Shown: positions 10,409-21,927 of the stretch, one piece after another
Layout: the number at the start of each line of letters is the position of its first letter
How positions within the stretch are numbered: position 1 is the stretch's first letter
Assembly: GCA_024500155.1 (NCBI GenBank)
Contig: CM044877.1
Location: 77,488,001-77,552,000 of the forward strand
Direction of reading: 5' to 3'
Source of the DNA: Chenopodium formosanum
Lineage: Eukaryota > Streptophyta > Magnoliopsida > Caryophyllales > Amaranthaceae
Length of the DNA: 64,000 nt
Position numbers and translations under genes: made by a program
The notes under the pieces: model-generated
Told to the model about the DNA's origin: nothing
Seen by the model: only the letters and a program-made list of their open reading frames with translations
Databases searched by the model: none

Positions 10409-11568
10409 CTCTTCTTTTTAGGCTTCCTTTTCTTCTTTTTCTTGGGACAATCAAGTGGAACAAGGCTTTCCACCATCAATACCGTGTCAAACGACCAAGG
10501 AAGACCACAGGTGTTCACAGTCTTGGATCTTCGCCGCTTAACATCAAGCCACACAAGATTCTTAAAGTCTTTCTCAAAGAGCACCTCCTCAGAACCATTC
10601 TTATTCAAGTAAACAATTGGCTTCAAAGATTCATAGAAACCAACACTCTCCCACTGAGGAACCGTAAACAGCTTAGTCCACGATTCCATCACTCCATACT
10701 CCTTCATGATCCACACATCAGTCCGAAGTCTATGGTAAACTACCCGAACCATAAGGCACCCATCAATGACCCCTACATTAGTAGAATAATTCGAACTCAC
10801 TCGATCATATTTAGGTTGTGGCACAACCTTGTATTCTTCCGTCCCAATATCGAATGCAATAAGCACATTCACTCCATCTGACAGTGGTTTTCGAACCAAC
10901 AACCAATGCAAACACCCATTTACATAAGCACCCCAAGATAAACCAATACCAATGTAATATTTATTAGGAAATTCCCTAACTTTTTTCCAAGTATTAGCCT
11001 TCAAACTATATACTTTCAATTCACTAACATGATCATCACTATTTATAGCAAACATTTCAATAATACGCACCAATTTATAATCATCATTAACTAGATCATA
11101 TCCAAAACCATAGATTACTCTATTGAGTTCTTTAGCAACATACCCAGGAATTTCAACAGGCGAAATGGGTAATACCCGGTATTTTCTCGTCGCCGGGTTA
11201 TAAATGAACGCAGCAATTCCATCTGCCAAACACAGCAATCCATTGCAAGAACCCACAATCTCTGTTTCAACAGAATTGCAATCAAAGGGGCAATTGATTA
11301 ATGTGGCACGATTCAAAGTGGGGTAATCGATGGAGTAAAGATACGGATCTTTGTTTGTGTAATTGGTATCAAATTGTAAGAAACAATTCTTGATTATGAG
11401 GGTTTGATGAGTAGGGTTTTGCAAAGAGTTTTTGAGATGAAGATTGATGAAATATTGTTCATCAATCAAAGACCGCCATGATTTTGAAACACAACGGAAA
11501 CGTAGAAGAGATTTGACTGGCAGTTTTGAGAGAATTATAGTGATTAATGGCGTCGTAAGATCCGCCAT
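10409..11568 (-). CDS. F-box protein with F-box-associated domain, type C (module I')
   Basis: Main exon of an intact gene starting at the conserved MADL Met (11566-11568); an in-frame ATG five codons upstream is not conserved. The F-box is at residues about 2-45 (LTTPLITIILSKLPVKSLLRF, CVSKSWRSLIDEQYF). It is followed by CNGLLCLADG, YNPATRKYRVLP, GFGYDLVNDDYKLV, LKVYSLKANTWKK, NGCLHW, FDIGTEEYKVVPQP, WIMKEYGV and LVWLDVKRRR. The exon ends in a Lys/Arg-rich stretch (KKKKKRKPKKKR), which may act as a nuclear localisation signal. A donor AG|GTATCA follows at 10409, so a small last exon is expected but was not found; unspliced, the frame stops at 10366. Likely an SCF substrate receptor. Confidence 0.85.
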
Positions 11569-11583
11569 TTTTGTGTCTTGCAT

Positions 11584-13183
11584 GCAACTATGGAAGACTC
11601 CAGGGTTTGAAAATTACAGTTTCTTAGAAATATGATACTCGTACTCTCGTAGGACTCAATTGAGGGTTGCTAAGGTTGTAAACTTGTAACCCCCCGATTC
11701 TCTTGTGTTAGAAGTTTAGAACCTTAGAGGTGATCAAAAATTCGGGTTTGACACCGTCTTAACATAAAATGCTATGTCCAAATTCGCAAATAATGACGAG
11801 TTTGTCGAGATGAAATGGTTTTTTTTGCCAGTTTGGGTTATTAACTAAAAAATTGTTTTTTTTGCTTGTCAAAACTTGTCCTAATTTCGGGTCAGTCTCT
11901 AACTTGTGTCCGTCCTTTCCATGTTATTTTTGCTATAGTAAAACTAAATTATTTTAGCTGAATAAGACCTTGTTTACTTCACATTAAAATAATAAAGTAA
12001 TATATAGCTAACAAAAGTTTCATATCAGTAAAAATAAGTTAGTTCAGTATATTTAAGTTTGATTCAGTAAAGATAATTTCACTTGAAAAAAAATATTTTC
12101 AATTCACCAAAATTAAAATAAAGTGGGAAAGGACTTAAACTTAATTTTAGTAATTCTTTGTGAAGAGAACATAGCTTAGTTCATAAATATATATATATGG
12201 CCACCAAACGACTTACAAAACACTTGTTCAATATATATGGCCAATATTTTGGCGTTTTATTGATCACTTTGTTCAATAAGTGTTCAATAAAGACCTTGTT
12301 CAATAATATTCTTTTACGCTTTAACCTAAATCCTTCTCCTTTGTTTTTAAAAGGTGTTTACTTTGATTTTTGCAAAATTCATATACTAACTTAGGGTCTA
12401 TTTCGATTTACTGAAACAATTAAACTGAAGTGATTGAGGCTAAACTAAGCTGAATAGAGTTGAAATGAATTGTTTATGAAAGAAGGAAATGAAGAACTGA
12501 ATTGAACTGAAATTAAGCTAAACAGAACAAGCCCTTAGTGGTATAGTATCATATGTATAAATGTGATTATAATTTTTACTATTTTAAAAAAATAATCACA
12601 ATGCATGTTTTCATAAAGTTTTAAATAAAAATAAAAATAAAAATTCAAGTGTTCACTTCACATTAATCTCACTTATTTTATCTTCCCTTCACCTTTAGTA
12701 TATAGTTATTATAAATTATAGATTTCAAAAGGTATCTTATCTTTCGTTATGAAATTATCTTATCTGAACTTATTAATCTTATCGAACCTTATTGGACGTT
12801 GTGTTAATAGAACTTATTTACTCTAAATTTATGTAACGTGAATTTATCAACTCTTAATACTATGAATAGAATAGAATCCTAGTTAAAAGTTATCATAAAG
12901 CTATTCAATAGACACCAATATTGTTACATACACGATCTACGTACTTAATCCAATATTTCCAACACCACAATGTAATACCAAGATAGCATACGTACTTAAT
13001 TCACAAAATCGAGGTTGGAAATTTGTATGAAAAATCATGAATAAAATTAAAATTTCAATCAATGCAATCAGATATTCAAATAAAACAACTACGTACGTAC
13101 TTCGTATAATCATCCACATATATATTACTTCTTTGAACTACATAGTACATAAGAATTAAGAACACAACAAATACTACTGGATT
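11584..13183. other. Intergenic between modules I' and II
   Basis: AT-rich with no credible gene. It includes a short MITE (12391-12538) and a possible degraded relative at about 11965-12160 (GACCTTGTTTACTTCAC start, no clear right end). Confidence 0.45.
12391..12538. mobile_element. GAACT-pentamer MITE, short copy
   Basis: Starts TTAGGGTCTATTTCGATTTACTGAA and ends GAACAAGCCCTTA. The interior has ACTGAA/GAACTG-type pentamers and the conserved ATGAAAGAAGGAAAT core of the family. A 3-bp TTA is found at both ends. Confidence 0.65.
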
Positions 13184-13549
13184 TTAATTCTTTTTAGGGA
13201 TGTCTTCTTCGACAGCAACCTCTTTAGTCTTCTCTTCATGTTCATCAATGTCTTCCTTTGGACTCGACTCTACTTTTTTCACTTCAAGTGTACCAAGATT
13301 GTCAAAGTCAGAGTCGTAACCCTCTTCATCGATGCAATTGTCCCATTCATCTAAGTCGAAACTGAACGTAACGAAATTCGTATTCACACGCATTCTAGGC
13401 TTCCTAGAACGTCTTACTACTCTTGGTTTATTCGACTCCTTGGTCACACCCAAGAGTGCCAACGTAACAGACTTCTTCACCCTCGCAATGTCACCATCAC
13501 GATCACCATTGCCATGGCGGTGTTGGAAATCAGAGGATTTGGGACTCAT
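13184..13549 (-). CDS. Small acidic protein, complete (module II)
   Basis: A single open frame of 121 codons from ATG 13547-13549 to the stop at 13184. The N-terminus is His/Gly/Asp-rich. The middle is basic (RRSRKPRMRVNTNFVTFSF) and the C-terminus strongly acidic (DEWDNCIDEEGYDSDFDNLG, then Glu/Lys repeats). No signal peptide, membrane segment or known domain is apparent. It is related to the partial copy at 1-105 and the decayed copy at 23794-24083, so it belongs to the tandem module. A TATAAATA box lies about 97 bases upstream. Function unknown. The acidic, low-complexity end suggests a soluble, partly disordered protein; this is inference only. Confidence 0.65.
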   Translation of the reverse strand: MSPKSSDFQHRHGNGDRDGDIARVKKSVTLALLGVTKESNKPRVVRRSRKPRMRVNTNFVTFSFDLDEWDNCIDEEGYDSDFDNLGTLEVKKVESSPKEDIDEHEEKTKEVAVEEDIPKKN

Positions 13550-13645
13550 ATTTGAAGGTTAAGAACGAACTAAAACTTAAGAACTCAAGAATATCTGTAA
13601 TAATTTGAAGAAATTTTGGAATGATAGAAGTCATGAGCTAAGGAG

Positions 13646-13653
13646 TATTTATA
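13646..13653 (-). promoter_or_regulatory. TATA box of the small acidic protein gene
   Basis: TATAAATA on the minus strand, about 97 bases upstream of the ATG, at the same place as in module I. Confidence 0.55.
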
Positions 13654-13696
13654 AGGGGTTGCAAAAGCGGTGTATGTACTACGTGATCAACAAGAT

Positions 13697-13890
13697 ATCC
13701 AAAATAAATCTGAGAAAATTTAACCAACATTATGGAAAGTTTTATTCTTTATAAAAAAAAAAAAAATTGTGAAAGATATTAAACCAAACCCAAAATAAAT
13801 CTGATAAAATTTAACCAATAATATGGAAAGTTTTATTTATCTTTTTTTAAATATTTTTTTGTAAAAAATATTAACCCAAACCGACTATAA
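13697..13890. repeat. Minisatellite upstream of the small gene, 2 copies
   Basis: Two copies of the unit seen three times at 245-512 (starts near 13697 and 13792). Confidence 0.7.
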
Positions 13891-14870
13891 AAAATAATAT
13901 AGTATACGGAGTAGTATAATTTATCAAAAAGATATTAGAACAATTAATACTTTTCTATATGGCTTTAATAACTTGAAGTCTAATCAAATACTAATTCCAT
14001 TGCACATTATTATTTGTAGAATTATTAAAAATTAAATTAGTTCTTCAAAAAAAATTGTGTACTCCGTAATTTGTTTGGTTTTGATATAAACCAGGATGAT
14101 AATTTGAGGAATATTAATGTCAGACTTTTATAGATTTTTGGAAATCTAATTAAGTTTAGCTTTAGACAAGAAAAATATTAATTGCAAGTAGTAATAGCCA
14201 AGATTTAATAACATACTGAGTGTACGCATGCACACCCAAAACAGAATATCATATGATTCAACATTACCACCAGATGATCAAATTAATAACAAAGAAAATA
14301 AAATTCCAAAGTCACAAAGTCTGCTTGATCAAACAAACACTTGTTGTCGAGGACAAAAGATAGATAGCAGGTCCAGCATTTTCACATCTAACTATCTCAA
14401 CAGTCAATTGCACACCTATGAGATAAGAACATGAAAACGAGTTATCGTGTAGATATAATAGTTGAATCATAAGATGCATGAAATCGTATACTAGTAGAAA
14501 GTCAGCATAAAAAAGATAAGAATCATAAGATGCAGTTCAAAAGATTTCTAAGTTTAATTTCATTAGTGTACGCGCACTCACAGTTTAATATATTCGTAAA
14601 AAAGGTAAGATGCTGTCCTTTTTGTTTATTGACGGGAAGATGCAGTTCAAACCATTGAAATCAAGCCTACAAAAGATCAAGAGTATCAAAAAAAAAAAAA
14701 AAAAAAATCAGTATTTCTAACACCACAATGTATAAGACACTATCACAAATCACAGTGGAACATATGAAAAACAGTACCTTTCATTCTGGTTCATACTTTT
14801 CTGGAATCCTTTGGGTGGTTGCTCATGAATAACCGGGAAATTACTTGTACTGTTACCAATCGGAACAAAA
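13891..14870. other. Intergenic, 3' flank of F-box A (module II)
   Basis: Paralogous to 513-985 and 24480-25240. Around 14545-14680 it contains a diverged counterpart of the A-gene last exon. The acceptor-like TTTTGTAG near 14670 is kept, but the HDxDGFLSKGFK peptide is not. Confidence 0.5.
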
Positions 14871-15963
14871 CTACTTGAGCACAACACAGTCAAATGCTTT
14901 AGGCAGGCCGGAGGTTTTGACATAATCAATTGTCTTCTTGGTCAAGTTGTACCAAAGAAACTTTTCATTATCTTGCTCAAAAAGGATTTGAGAGCCATCC
15001 TCTGAATATGTTAATGGCTTCAGATAATCGAAGCATCTGATTACATTAGGCTGCGAGATGGAAACCAGTTTTGTCCAAGACTCAGTGTAATAGTCATCCA
15101 TCACCCACAAATCAAAGCTTTCTTTAGGATAATGGCATAGAAAACAAAGATTACCCCCTAAAAGACCAAGACTCATGCAGAAATCTGTGTCAACATAATT
15201 TGGCTGTGTAACCACCCGGCATTTCTCCACTCCAAGATCAAAAGCTATGAGTAGATTCGAGCTACTGTACAAGTCAGAACTTTGACGTGCCACCCAATAC
15301 AAAGCTCCACTTGCATAAACTCCATAGCATAGATAGCAAACAAAGTAAGAAAAATGATGAATCTGTTTCCAACTTTTGGCTTTCAAACTATATACTTGAA
15401 CTTCAGTATGAACTGTACCACCTTTGAGCCGGTTGTGCTGCTGTAACATAGAGACAATCTTGTAGTCATCACTAGTGGGATCATACCCAAATCCATGTAT
15501 AAAGTAACGAAAGTGATTGAAAGCATGCTCAAAATGAAAATCAGGACAATGAATTTTCTCATGTTTGCCAGTATATGGATTCCAGAGGGCCAGGTTCTGG
15601 TCCTTGCACAAGCAGATTAAGCCATTACATGAACCCACAATATTAGTATATTCATTATCACATAAAAGTGGGTGACTGATCTCAACGGCTTTAATGAGAA
15701 GCTGGGCATTCACTGAGAAAAATCTATCCCCCTTAAGAATGAGTGACAAACCACTGTTGCACTTCCTCGGAACTTCAAGATGCATCTTAATAAAATCTGG
15801 CCCGTGAATGATATTGTACCATGTCTTGCAAACACATTGAATCTGCACAAGGGTCTTAACAGGAAGCTGAGAAAAAATATGACAAAGCACTTTCTCTGGA
15901 AGGGCTGCTAAGAGACTGCTCAACTTCAATGGTTGTTCCTTTTGCCTTATCACAGCATGACTT
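14871..15963 (-). CDS. F-box type A gene with truncated C-terminus (module II)
   Basis: The main exon begins after a TTGCAG acceptor just above 15963. The F-box (LLAALPEKVLCHIFSQLPVKTL, CVCKTWYNIIHGPDF) and associated domain (CNGLICLC, LWNPYTGKH, GFGYDPTSDDYKIV, VQVYSLKAKSW, VARQSSDLYSS, LWYNLTKKT) are complete. Near 14895, just after the codons for GLPKAF, two bases present in the 7275-8462 paralogue are missing. The frame therefore ends early at 14871, losing about 30 residues and the splice junction; an AAAG|GTACTG donor survives at about 14780. A protein with intact F-box and most of the substrate-binding domain could still be made. No Met occurs near the exon start, so initiation must be in an upstream exon. 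Confidence 0.75.
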
Positions 15964-16487
15964 CTGCAATGGAAAAAAAATGTAGTGGATGAAATAGGGC
16001 TAACCAATAAAGAATTTCAAATTGCTACTATATATATATAAACTTATTGTCAAGGAAAATGTAGGATTTGATATATGTAACCAAGATACCTAATATATAT
16101 GTATAAGAAACCATAAGTAGACAACTAAAAGCATTTGATAACCGGATAACGCATTTATCATACATTATAGCATTTCAGAAAATTGTGTTAAATTTTAATA
16201 CATAAGAACATAACCCTTGGGGATACATAGAGCAAAACCCTTTTCAATGCGAACCACCTTTGTTGAATCTTTACTGCCAAACAATATAGCACCAGATAAA
16301 GTATAGGTAGCACAACAGGAAAGAAAATAAAGTATTGAACAACTATGGCCCAAAGAAATCTATGCAAGTAATCAAACTAGAGAAAAGGTACACACCAAAA
16401 TGAACAAAAACTGTATACAACAATACCCTGGTGAAATTAACAAAGCAGGCATGAAGGTGAAAGTTAAGATATCAAGATATAAATCTA
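15964..16487. other. Intergenic between A and B, module II
   Basis: AT-rich, paralogous to 1977-2584. It is presumed to contain the 5' exon of F-box A. Nothing else recognised. Confidence 0.4.
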
Positions 16488-17670
16488 CTACCTCGTCTGG
16501 TTCTTATGGTTGAACTTTTCAGGATCAAGTAGACTTCCAGAAAAGACCTTTGCTTCAAATAGATTTGGCAGGTGACGTATATTAACATGCCTAACTGTCT
16601 TCTTTTGCAAGTTATACCAGACATACTTTTTAAAGTCTAATTCCAACAGAACTTCACTGCCATTCTCAGAGTACATCAATGGTGTGATATACTCAAAGTA
16701 TTTAATTGGCCTTGGGTGAATAATTGAAATTAGTTTGCACCACTGATTAGAATCCTTCAAAACCCACATATCAGCACCGTGTTTTGGGTATGTGCAAATT
16801 ACACAAAGCGATTCTCCTAAGAGCCCCAAGCCCATGTGGAAATGTATGTCATCATATTCTGGTTGTTGCACTACTCTGCACTTTTCGAGATCAAGATCAA
16901 ACGCCATAATTATATAGGAGGTACTATCCATCTCATGCCTTCGGCGTGCAACCCAGTGCAACGCTCCATTTGCAAAGACACCAGGGTATGTGTCACAGAT
17001 AATGTAGGGAAAATTATCAACCCTTCTCCAATTGTTGGCTTTCAAACTGTAAATATGGACCTCAGAGCCAGCAAATGTGTCACTATCAGGGTCCAGGAAG
17101 CCATATTCATCATAACCACAGTAGTGGTAACACTGCAAACACTGGACAACCTTGTAGTCATCAAAAATGGGATCATATCCAAATCCATAAATTAACGAGT
17201 GGTAGACATCTGAAGCATTTTGGGGATCAGTAAAGAAATGATGGAAGGGAGAAGTATTAGACTGGGATTCAGAAATAGGCAACCTAAGACATTTTCCAGC
17301 CAGAGGATTCCACAGAGCAACATCTTTATGTTGGTTGGCTATACACAACAAGCCATTGCATGAACCCTCTATATAAGTCCAGCCCTCAGGGCATGTCAGA
17401 GGGTGGTTGACCTGAACTGCTCTATTCAGATTAAGATCAACCATATGCAGCTTCTCCTCTCTAAGAATGAGGTTCAAGTTTTCATTGCTATTTCCAGACA
17501 CCTCAAGATACAGTTTAGCAAATTCAGGTTCACGAATAAGATAATTCCATTTCTTGCAAACACATTTTAATGGCAAAAGGGACATAGCAGGAAGACGAGA
17601 CCAAATGTTGTAAAGTAGAATAGTTGGAAGTGTTGCCAACTGACTGCTGAGCTGCTCTAACTGCGCATAT
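16488..17670 (-). CDS. F-box protein with F-box-associated domain, type B (module II)
   Basis: Intact main exon, the close paralogue of 2585-3731. F-box LATLPTILLYNIWSRLPAMSL and CVCKKWNYLIREPEF; associated region with CNGLLCI, ALWNPLAGK, GFGYDPIFDDYKVV, VHIYSLKANNWRR, NGALHWVARRR and LELDFKKYVWYNL. It carries about 17 residues (around PFHHFFTDPQNASD, near 17220-17260) that the module I copy lacks. A TTGCAG acceptor lies just above 17670. The frame stays open upstream to an ATG at 17741, coding a hydrophobic signal-like peptide, but that segment is more likely intron. The stop TAG at 16488-16490 overlaps an AG|GTAGTA donor-like site. Probable SCF substrate receptor. Confidence 0.8.
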
Positions 17671-18100
17671 CTGCAATATGTCAAAAAAGAAAATACAAAA
17701 GCCAACAAATTAATAACTGAAAACAAAATTAGTAACTTCATGGTTTCAGCACTTTATCAATATTATGACAAGAAAAAGATGAAAAAATGATGCATTCTTA
17801 AATACTTTTCATAAGGTATCAAGGGAGTAGTATTGACATCAAGAAAAAGAAAATTATTAAAGAAAGGGCATTGCAACCTAAATACCTAATACAAGGTATA
17901 ACTAGAATCACATTTTAATACGTGCTTACCAAATTCAATGATTGTGCATAAATACTTAATATATGAACTAGTTCTCTAAAGGTATTAAAATTTCTCCATC
18001 CACAATAATTAATAGCCATCATACTCTAAGACAAGTAAACAACAACAACAAGAATCATTCAACAACATACCTTTCATCTATAAAGAGAAATCAAACAGCT

Positions 18101-18133
18101 ATTTTTTTTTTTTTTTTTTTTTTTTTTAACTCA

Positions 18134-18178
<45 letters not shown>
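18101..18178. repeat. Poly-T then poly-A run
   Basis: About 26 T, a short AACTCAC spacer, then about 50 A. This could fold as a hairpin. Length may be unreliable in assemblies. Confidence 0.8.
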
Positions 18179-18180
<2 letters not shown>

Positions 18181-18960
18181 CAACCACAATCTAAATCCCA
18201 AAAGATTTAAGATTAGATTCAATGCTTCAACTCTTATATTTCTGTAAGAAATTTTCTCCTCACTTTCAATGTTACCACCCAAAAAAAAAAATTGTGAATG
18301 CAAACTCTATAATTCTGAACAGTCATAAGGTTCATATCTTAAAACCTCACTTTTGCTAAATTTAGCCCACCAACTTTTACATAATCACGTCAAACATTAA
18401 GAAGCACATATATCTCACACAAATAATCCTTCATTGAAGTGACGACAGAAAACAAATGAGCTTGCACTCTCCAGTTGTCAGCAATAACACAGAATCTTGC
18501 TATACATGAGGACTGACCAACAGTAAATAATTGTCATTCTCTAAAAAATAATTGTTAATTTTTAAAAAATATTACTCGATTAAATCAATATTTTAACATG
18601 ATTTTGCAAGCATGTTCAACTCCCATGTACTATCGTTTACTACCTACATTCTTATCCACCTTTTCCTACGTCCACTCAGATTTTCCAACCTTTCCAAGAG
18701 TCTGCCTAATGTAAGTGTTCCATCATAAAAGGGGAGAAAGTATAAATCAAGTATGAACTTTTAAAAACGGAGTAAGTATGTTCAATAAATTTGAAGAAAG
18801 ATGGATACCGATACATGAATTAGATTCCTATGCATCCAAGGATAAGGCTTAAAGCATAGACTTCCCTTTTATTTTTAGATTTTCCCTTCTCATACTATTT
18901 CCATGAAACAGCAAAAAATCTAGCAAAGTAAATTCAAGTAATCTACTGAATAGTGCACAC

Positions 18961-19164
18961 TTAAGGCCCTGTTCTCTTTGCCATATTTTTGCTAAACTCA
19001 AATTATTTTTACTGTACTAAAATTATTTTAAACTTATATTTTTTTACAGAACTGATATTATCTTCACAAATTTTCTACTACATTTGTTCTTTAGATTTAT
19101 TTTAAAGAGCTAGAACTATTTTTACTGAATATTATTTTTTATGGTAAAGAGAACAAGGCCTAAG
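18961..19164. mobile_element. Short MITE, GGCCCTGTTCTCTTTG termini
   Basis: Inverted ends TTAAGGCCCTGTTCTCTTTGCCATA and TATGGTAAAGAGAACAAGGCCTAA with a TAA/TTA 3-bp flank, about 200 bp, non-coding. The termini resemble the GAACT-pentamer MITEs but the interior has no pentamer array, so it may be a sister family. Confidence 0.75.
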
Positions 19165-19410
19165 TTCAAATCATTAAATACACATTTGCCAAATTCTTAG
19201 TCCACTGCACTTTGTGTAACTGCCTAAGACATAAGAAAAAAGAGACCTCTCCCATTCATTTTCCTCCAGACAAAAAGCTAACACAAAGTTGCACTAAGGC
19301 GAACATTTAACCAGCAAATTCTATAAAGAGGCGAAAAGAGCAGTATAACCTGCCTCCTTCCTCTGCATTTATCTACATGATAATCTCTCTTTAATTTAAT
19401 GCTGTTGTCA

Positions 19411-19712
19411 TTTACTAAAAGGTATTCGTCAGCCATAACAATCTTTTACTAAGATATACAGAGTACTTCATATGAGAATGATTCTTACTACCAACCTATG
19501 TACTTATAATGTCCTTAACCGACCCCCCCCCCCCCTTCATATGAGAATGATTCTTACTACCAACCTATGTACTTATAATGTCATTTACTAAAAGGTATTC
19601 GTCAGCCATAACAATCTTTTACTAAGATATACAGAGTACTTCATATGAGAATGATTCTTACTACCAACCTATGTACTTATAATGTCCTTAACCGACCCCC
19701 CCCCCCCCCCCA
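19411..19712. repeat. Local duplication with C runs
   Basis: A block starting TTTACTAAAAGGTATTCGTC occurs at about 19411 and 19584. A block starting CTTCATATGAGAATGATTC occurs three times (about 19468, 19533 and 19641), twice followed by CTTAACCGA and a C run of 10 to 16 bases. Confidence 0.8.
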
Positions 19713-20728
19713 CCTGCCTTATTCCCTTTTACAAAATTAAGCCACCCCTAGGAAATGCTAAAGAAAGACAGCATGCCAAGCCAATCATACAAATCGATTG
19801 TGAGTTAGCATGGTAATCATGTGACATTTTAAAAAGAGAAGTATCAGTAGACTTCATAGATCAGATATTATTTTGCCCAACTTAACATACCACCAGCCCT
19901 ATGAAAATCCCTAGTATTAACAAAAGAATCTTATGAAACACGACTAACACCACCACTGGTCCATGGTTATAATATGACTTGAGGCATTGAGGTGCAGAAG
20001 GCAATCAACTCAAGATGTTTCAGCAAAGAGGCACACCTTTAGCATACTTGTTCAAATTACAAGAGGTAACCCACTAACGTGATTGTTCAAATTACCGTCT
20101 TCAAACTCTAGTGCTTTTCTTATATAATGGCATAATGCTACTGTGATATTATGTTGAATTCGAAAAGTATGTTCTGCTGCTTTGCAAAGCTGGTAAACTT
20201 TCTACTCTACTGTTCCTTTAAACAGCACTCTTAAGATCAAAATTACAGTGGCCTAACACATACATTCCTTCAAATTTGCTAGAACAAAACTCCAAACTAG
20301 GATATAACTTCCCTTTTCAGCCCAAAAAATCCAAGGAGTATACTCCGTAACAGCTTAAGGAAGGAACTCCATATCCACCAAGGCAATCACAAATAGACAA
20401 ATAGCAAAATTCAAAAAGAGAGCTACAATAAATTAACTTATCTATCATATTTCACACAGATAGAGAGAAGAAGACTCATCCAACATACCATAGCTACTTA
20501 AACTATCTAAAGCCACATAAGGAGAAAAGAGGATTCTTCCAACATACCACGATAATGCAATAAAGGTACAAACAGATGATGCAACAGGACCAATAATAAT
20601 AATGGTGACAGCATCACAACAATTTTATCATGCAAAATCCACGCATCAAATGACAGTATAATCATACGAAAAGTTCATTATTAAGCTACAAATATAAGAA
20701 GGCAGAGAAGTACAACATATCATGATAC

Positions 20729-21927
20729 CTCTTCTTTTTAGGCTTCTTTTTCTTCTTCTTCTTGGGAAAATCAAGTGGAACAAGGCTTTCCACCATTAGT
20801 ACCGTGTCAATTGAATCAGGAAGACCACGAGTGTTCACAGTCTTAGATCTTCTTCGCCGCTTAAGATCAAACCACACAAGTGTCTCAAAGTTTTTCTCAA
20901 AGAGCACCTCCTCAGAACCATTCTTATTCAAGTAAATAATTGGCTTCAAAGAATGATATACACCAAGACACTCCCTCTGAGGAACCGTAAACAGCTTAGT
21001 CCATGATTCCTTCACCCCATACTCCTTCATGATCCACACATCAGTCCGAACCCTACGATAAGCTACCCGAACCATAAGGCACCCATCAATGACCCCTAAA
21101 TTAGCAGTATAATTCAGGCACCCATCAATGACCCACTCAGTAGAACAATTCGATGTCACTTGATCATATTTAGGTTGTGGCACAACCTTGTATTTTTCCG
21201 TCCCAATATCAAATGCAACAAGCACAATCACCCCATCTGACACTGGTTTTCGAACATAAAACCAATGCAAACACCCATTCAAATAAACTCCCCCAGAAAT
21301 ATTACTACTACCAATGTAATATTTATTAGAATACTCCCTAATTTTTTTCCAAGAATTAGACTTCAAACTATATAATTTCACTTCACTAACATGATCATCA
21401 CTATTATCAGCAAACATTTGAATAACACGCACCAATTTATAATCATCATTCAATTTATCATATCCAAAACCATAAACTGCCCTATTAAGTACTTTAAACC
21501 CAGGATTTTCAACAGGAGAAACAGGTAATACCCGGTATTTTCTCGTTGCTGGGTTCCAAATAAACGCAGCAATTCCATCTGCCAAACACAGCAATCCATT
21601 GCAAGAACCCGCAATCTCTGTTTCAAAAGAATTGCAATCAAAGGGGCAATTGATTAATGTGGCACGATTCAAAGAAGGGTAATCGACGGAGTAAAGAAAA
21701 GGGTCTTTTTCGGTGGAATTGGGACTACCACCATATAAGAAAATGTCGTTGATTAAGAGGGTTTGATGAGTAGGGTTTTGCAAAGAGTTTTTGAGATGAA
21801 GATTGATGAAATATTGTTCGTCGATCAAAGAACGCCATGATTTTGCGACACAACGAAAGCGTAGAAGAGATTTGACTGGAAGTTTTGAGAGGATTATGGT
21901 GATTAATGGCGTCGGAAGATCCGCCAT
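20729..21927 (-). CDS. F-box protein with F-box-associated domain, type C (module II)
   Basis: Main exon starting at the conserved MADL Met (21925-21927). F-box LPTPLITIILSKLPVKSLLRF and CVAKSWRSLIDEQYF; then CNGLLCLADG, WNPATRKYRVLP, GFGYDKLNDDYKLV, VKLYSLKSNSWKK, NGCLHW, WIMKEYGV and LVWFDLKRRRR. It differs from the other type C copies by an in-frame 36-bp gain (21077-21160) that repeats the VIDGCL segment. It ends with a Lys-rich tail (KKKKKKKPKKKR) and a donor AG|GTATCA at 20729; unspliced, the frame ends at 20686. In-frame Mets upstream (to 21957) are not conserved in module III. Probable SCF substrate receptor; no substrate can be inferred. Confidence 0.85.

Larger units (their letters stand above)
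17671..20685. other. Long intergenic region between B and C, module II
   Basis: No credible gene. Contents in order: presumed 5' part of gene B; a T run followed by a long A run (18101-18178); a short MITE (18961-19164); a local duplication with C runs (19411-19712); and a stretch from 19770 paralogous to the flank of C in module I' (8800-9250 and 9675-10380). Confidence 0.5.

Noticed and set aside
18091..18303. Frame with long Phe and Lys runs
   Set aside because: Simply the translation of a poly-T/poly-A stretch.
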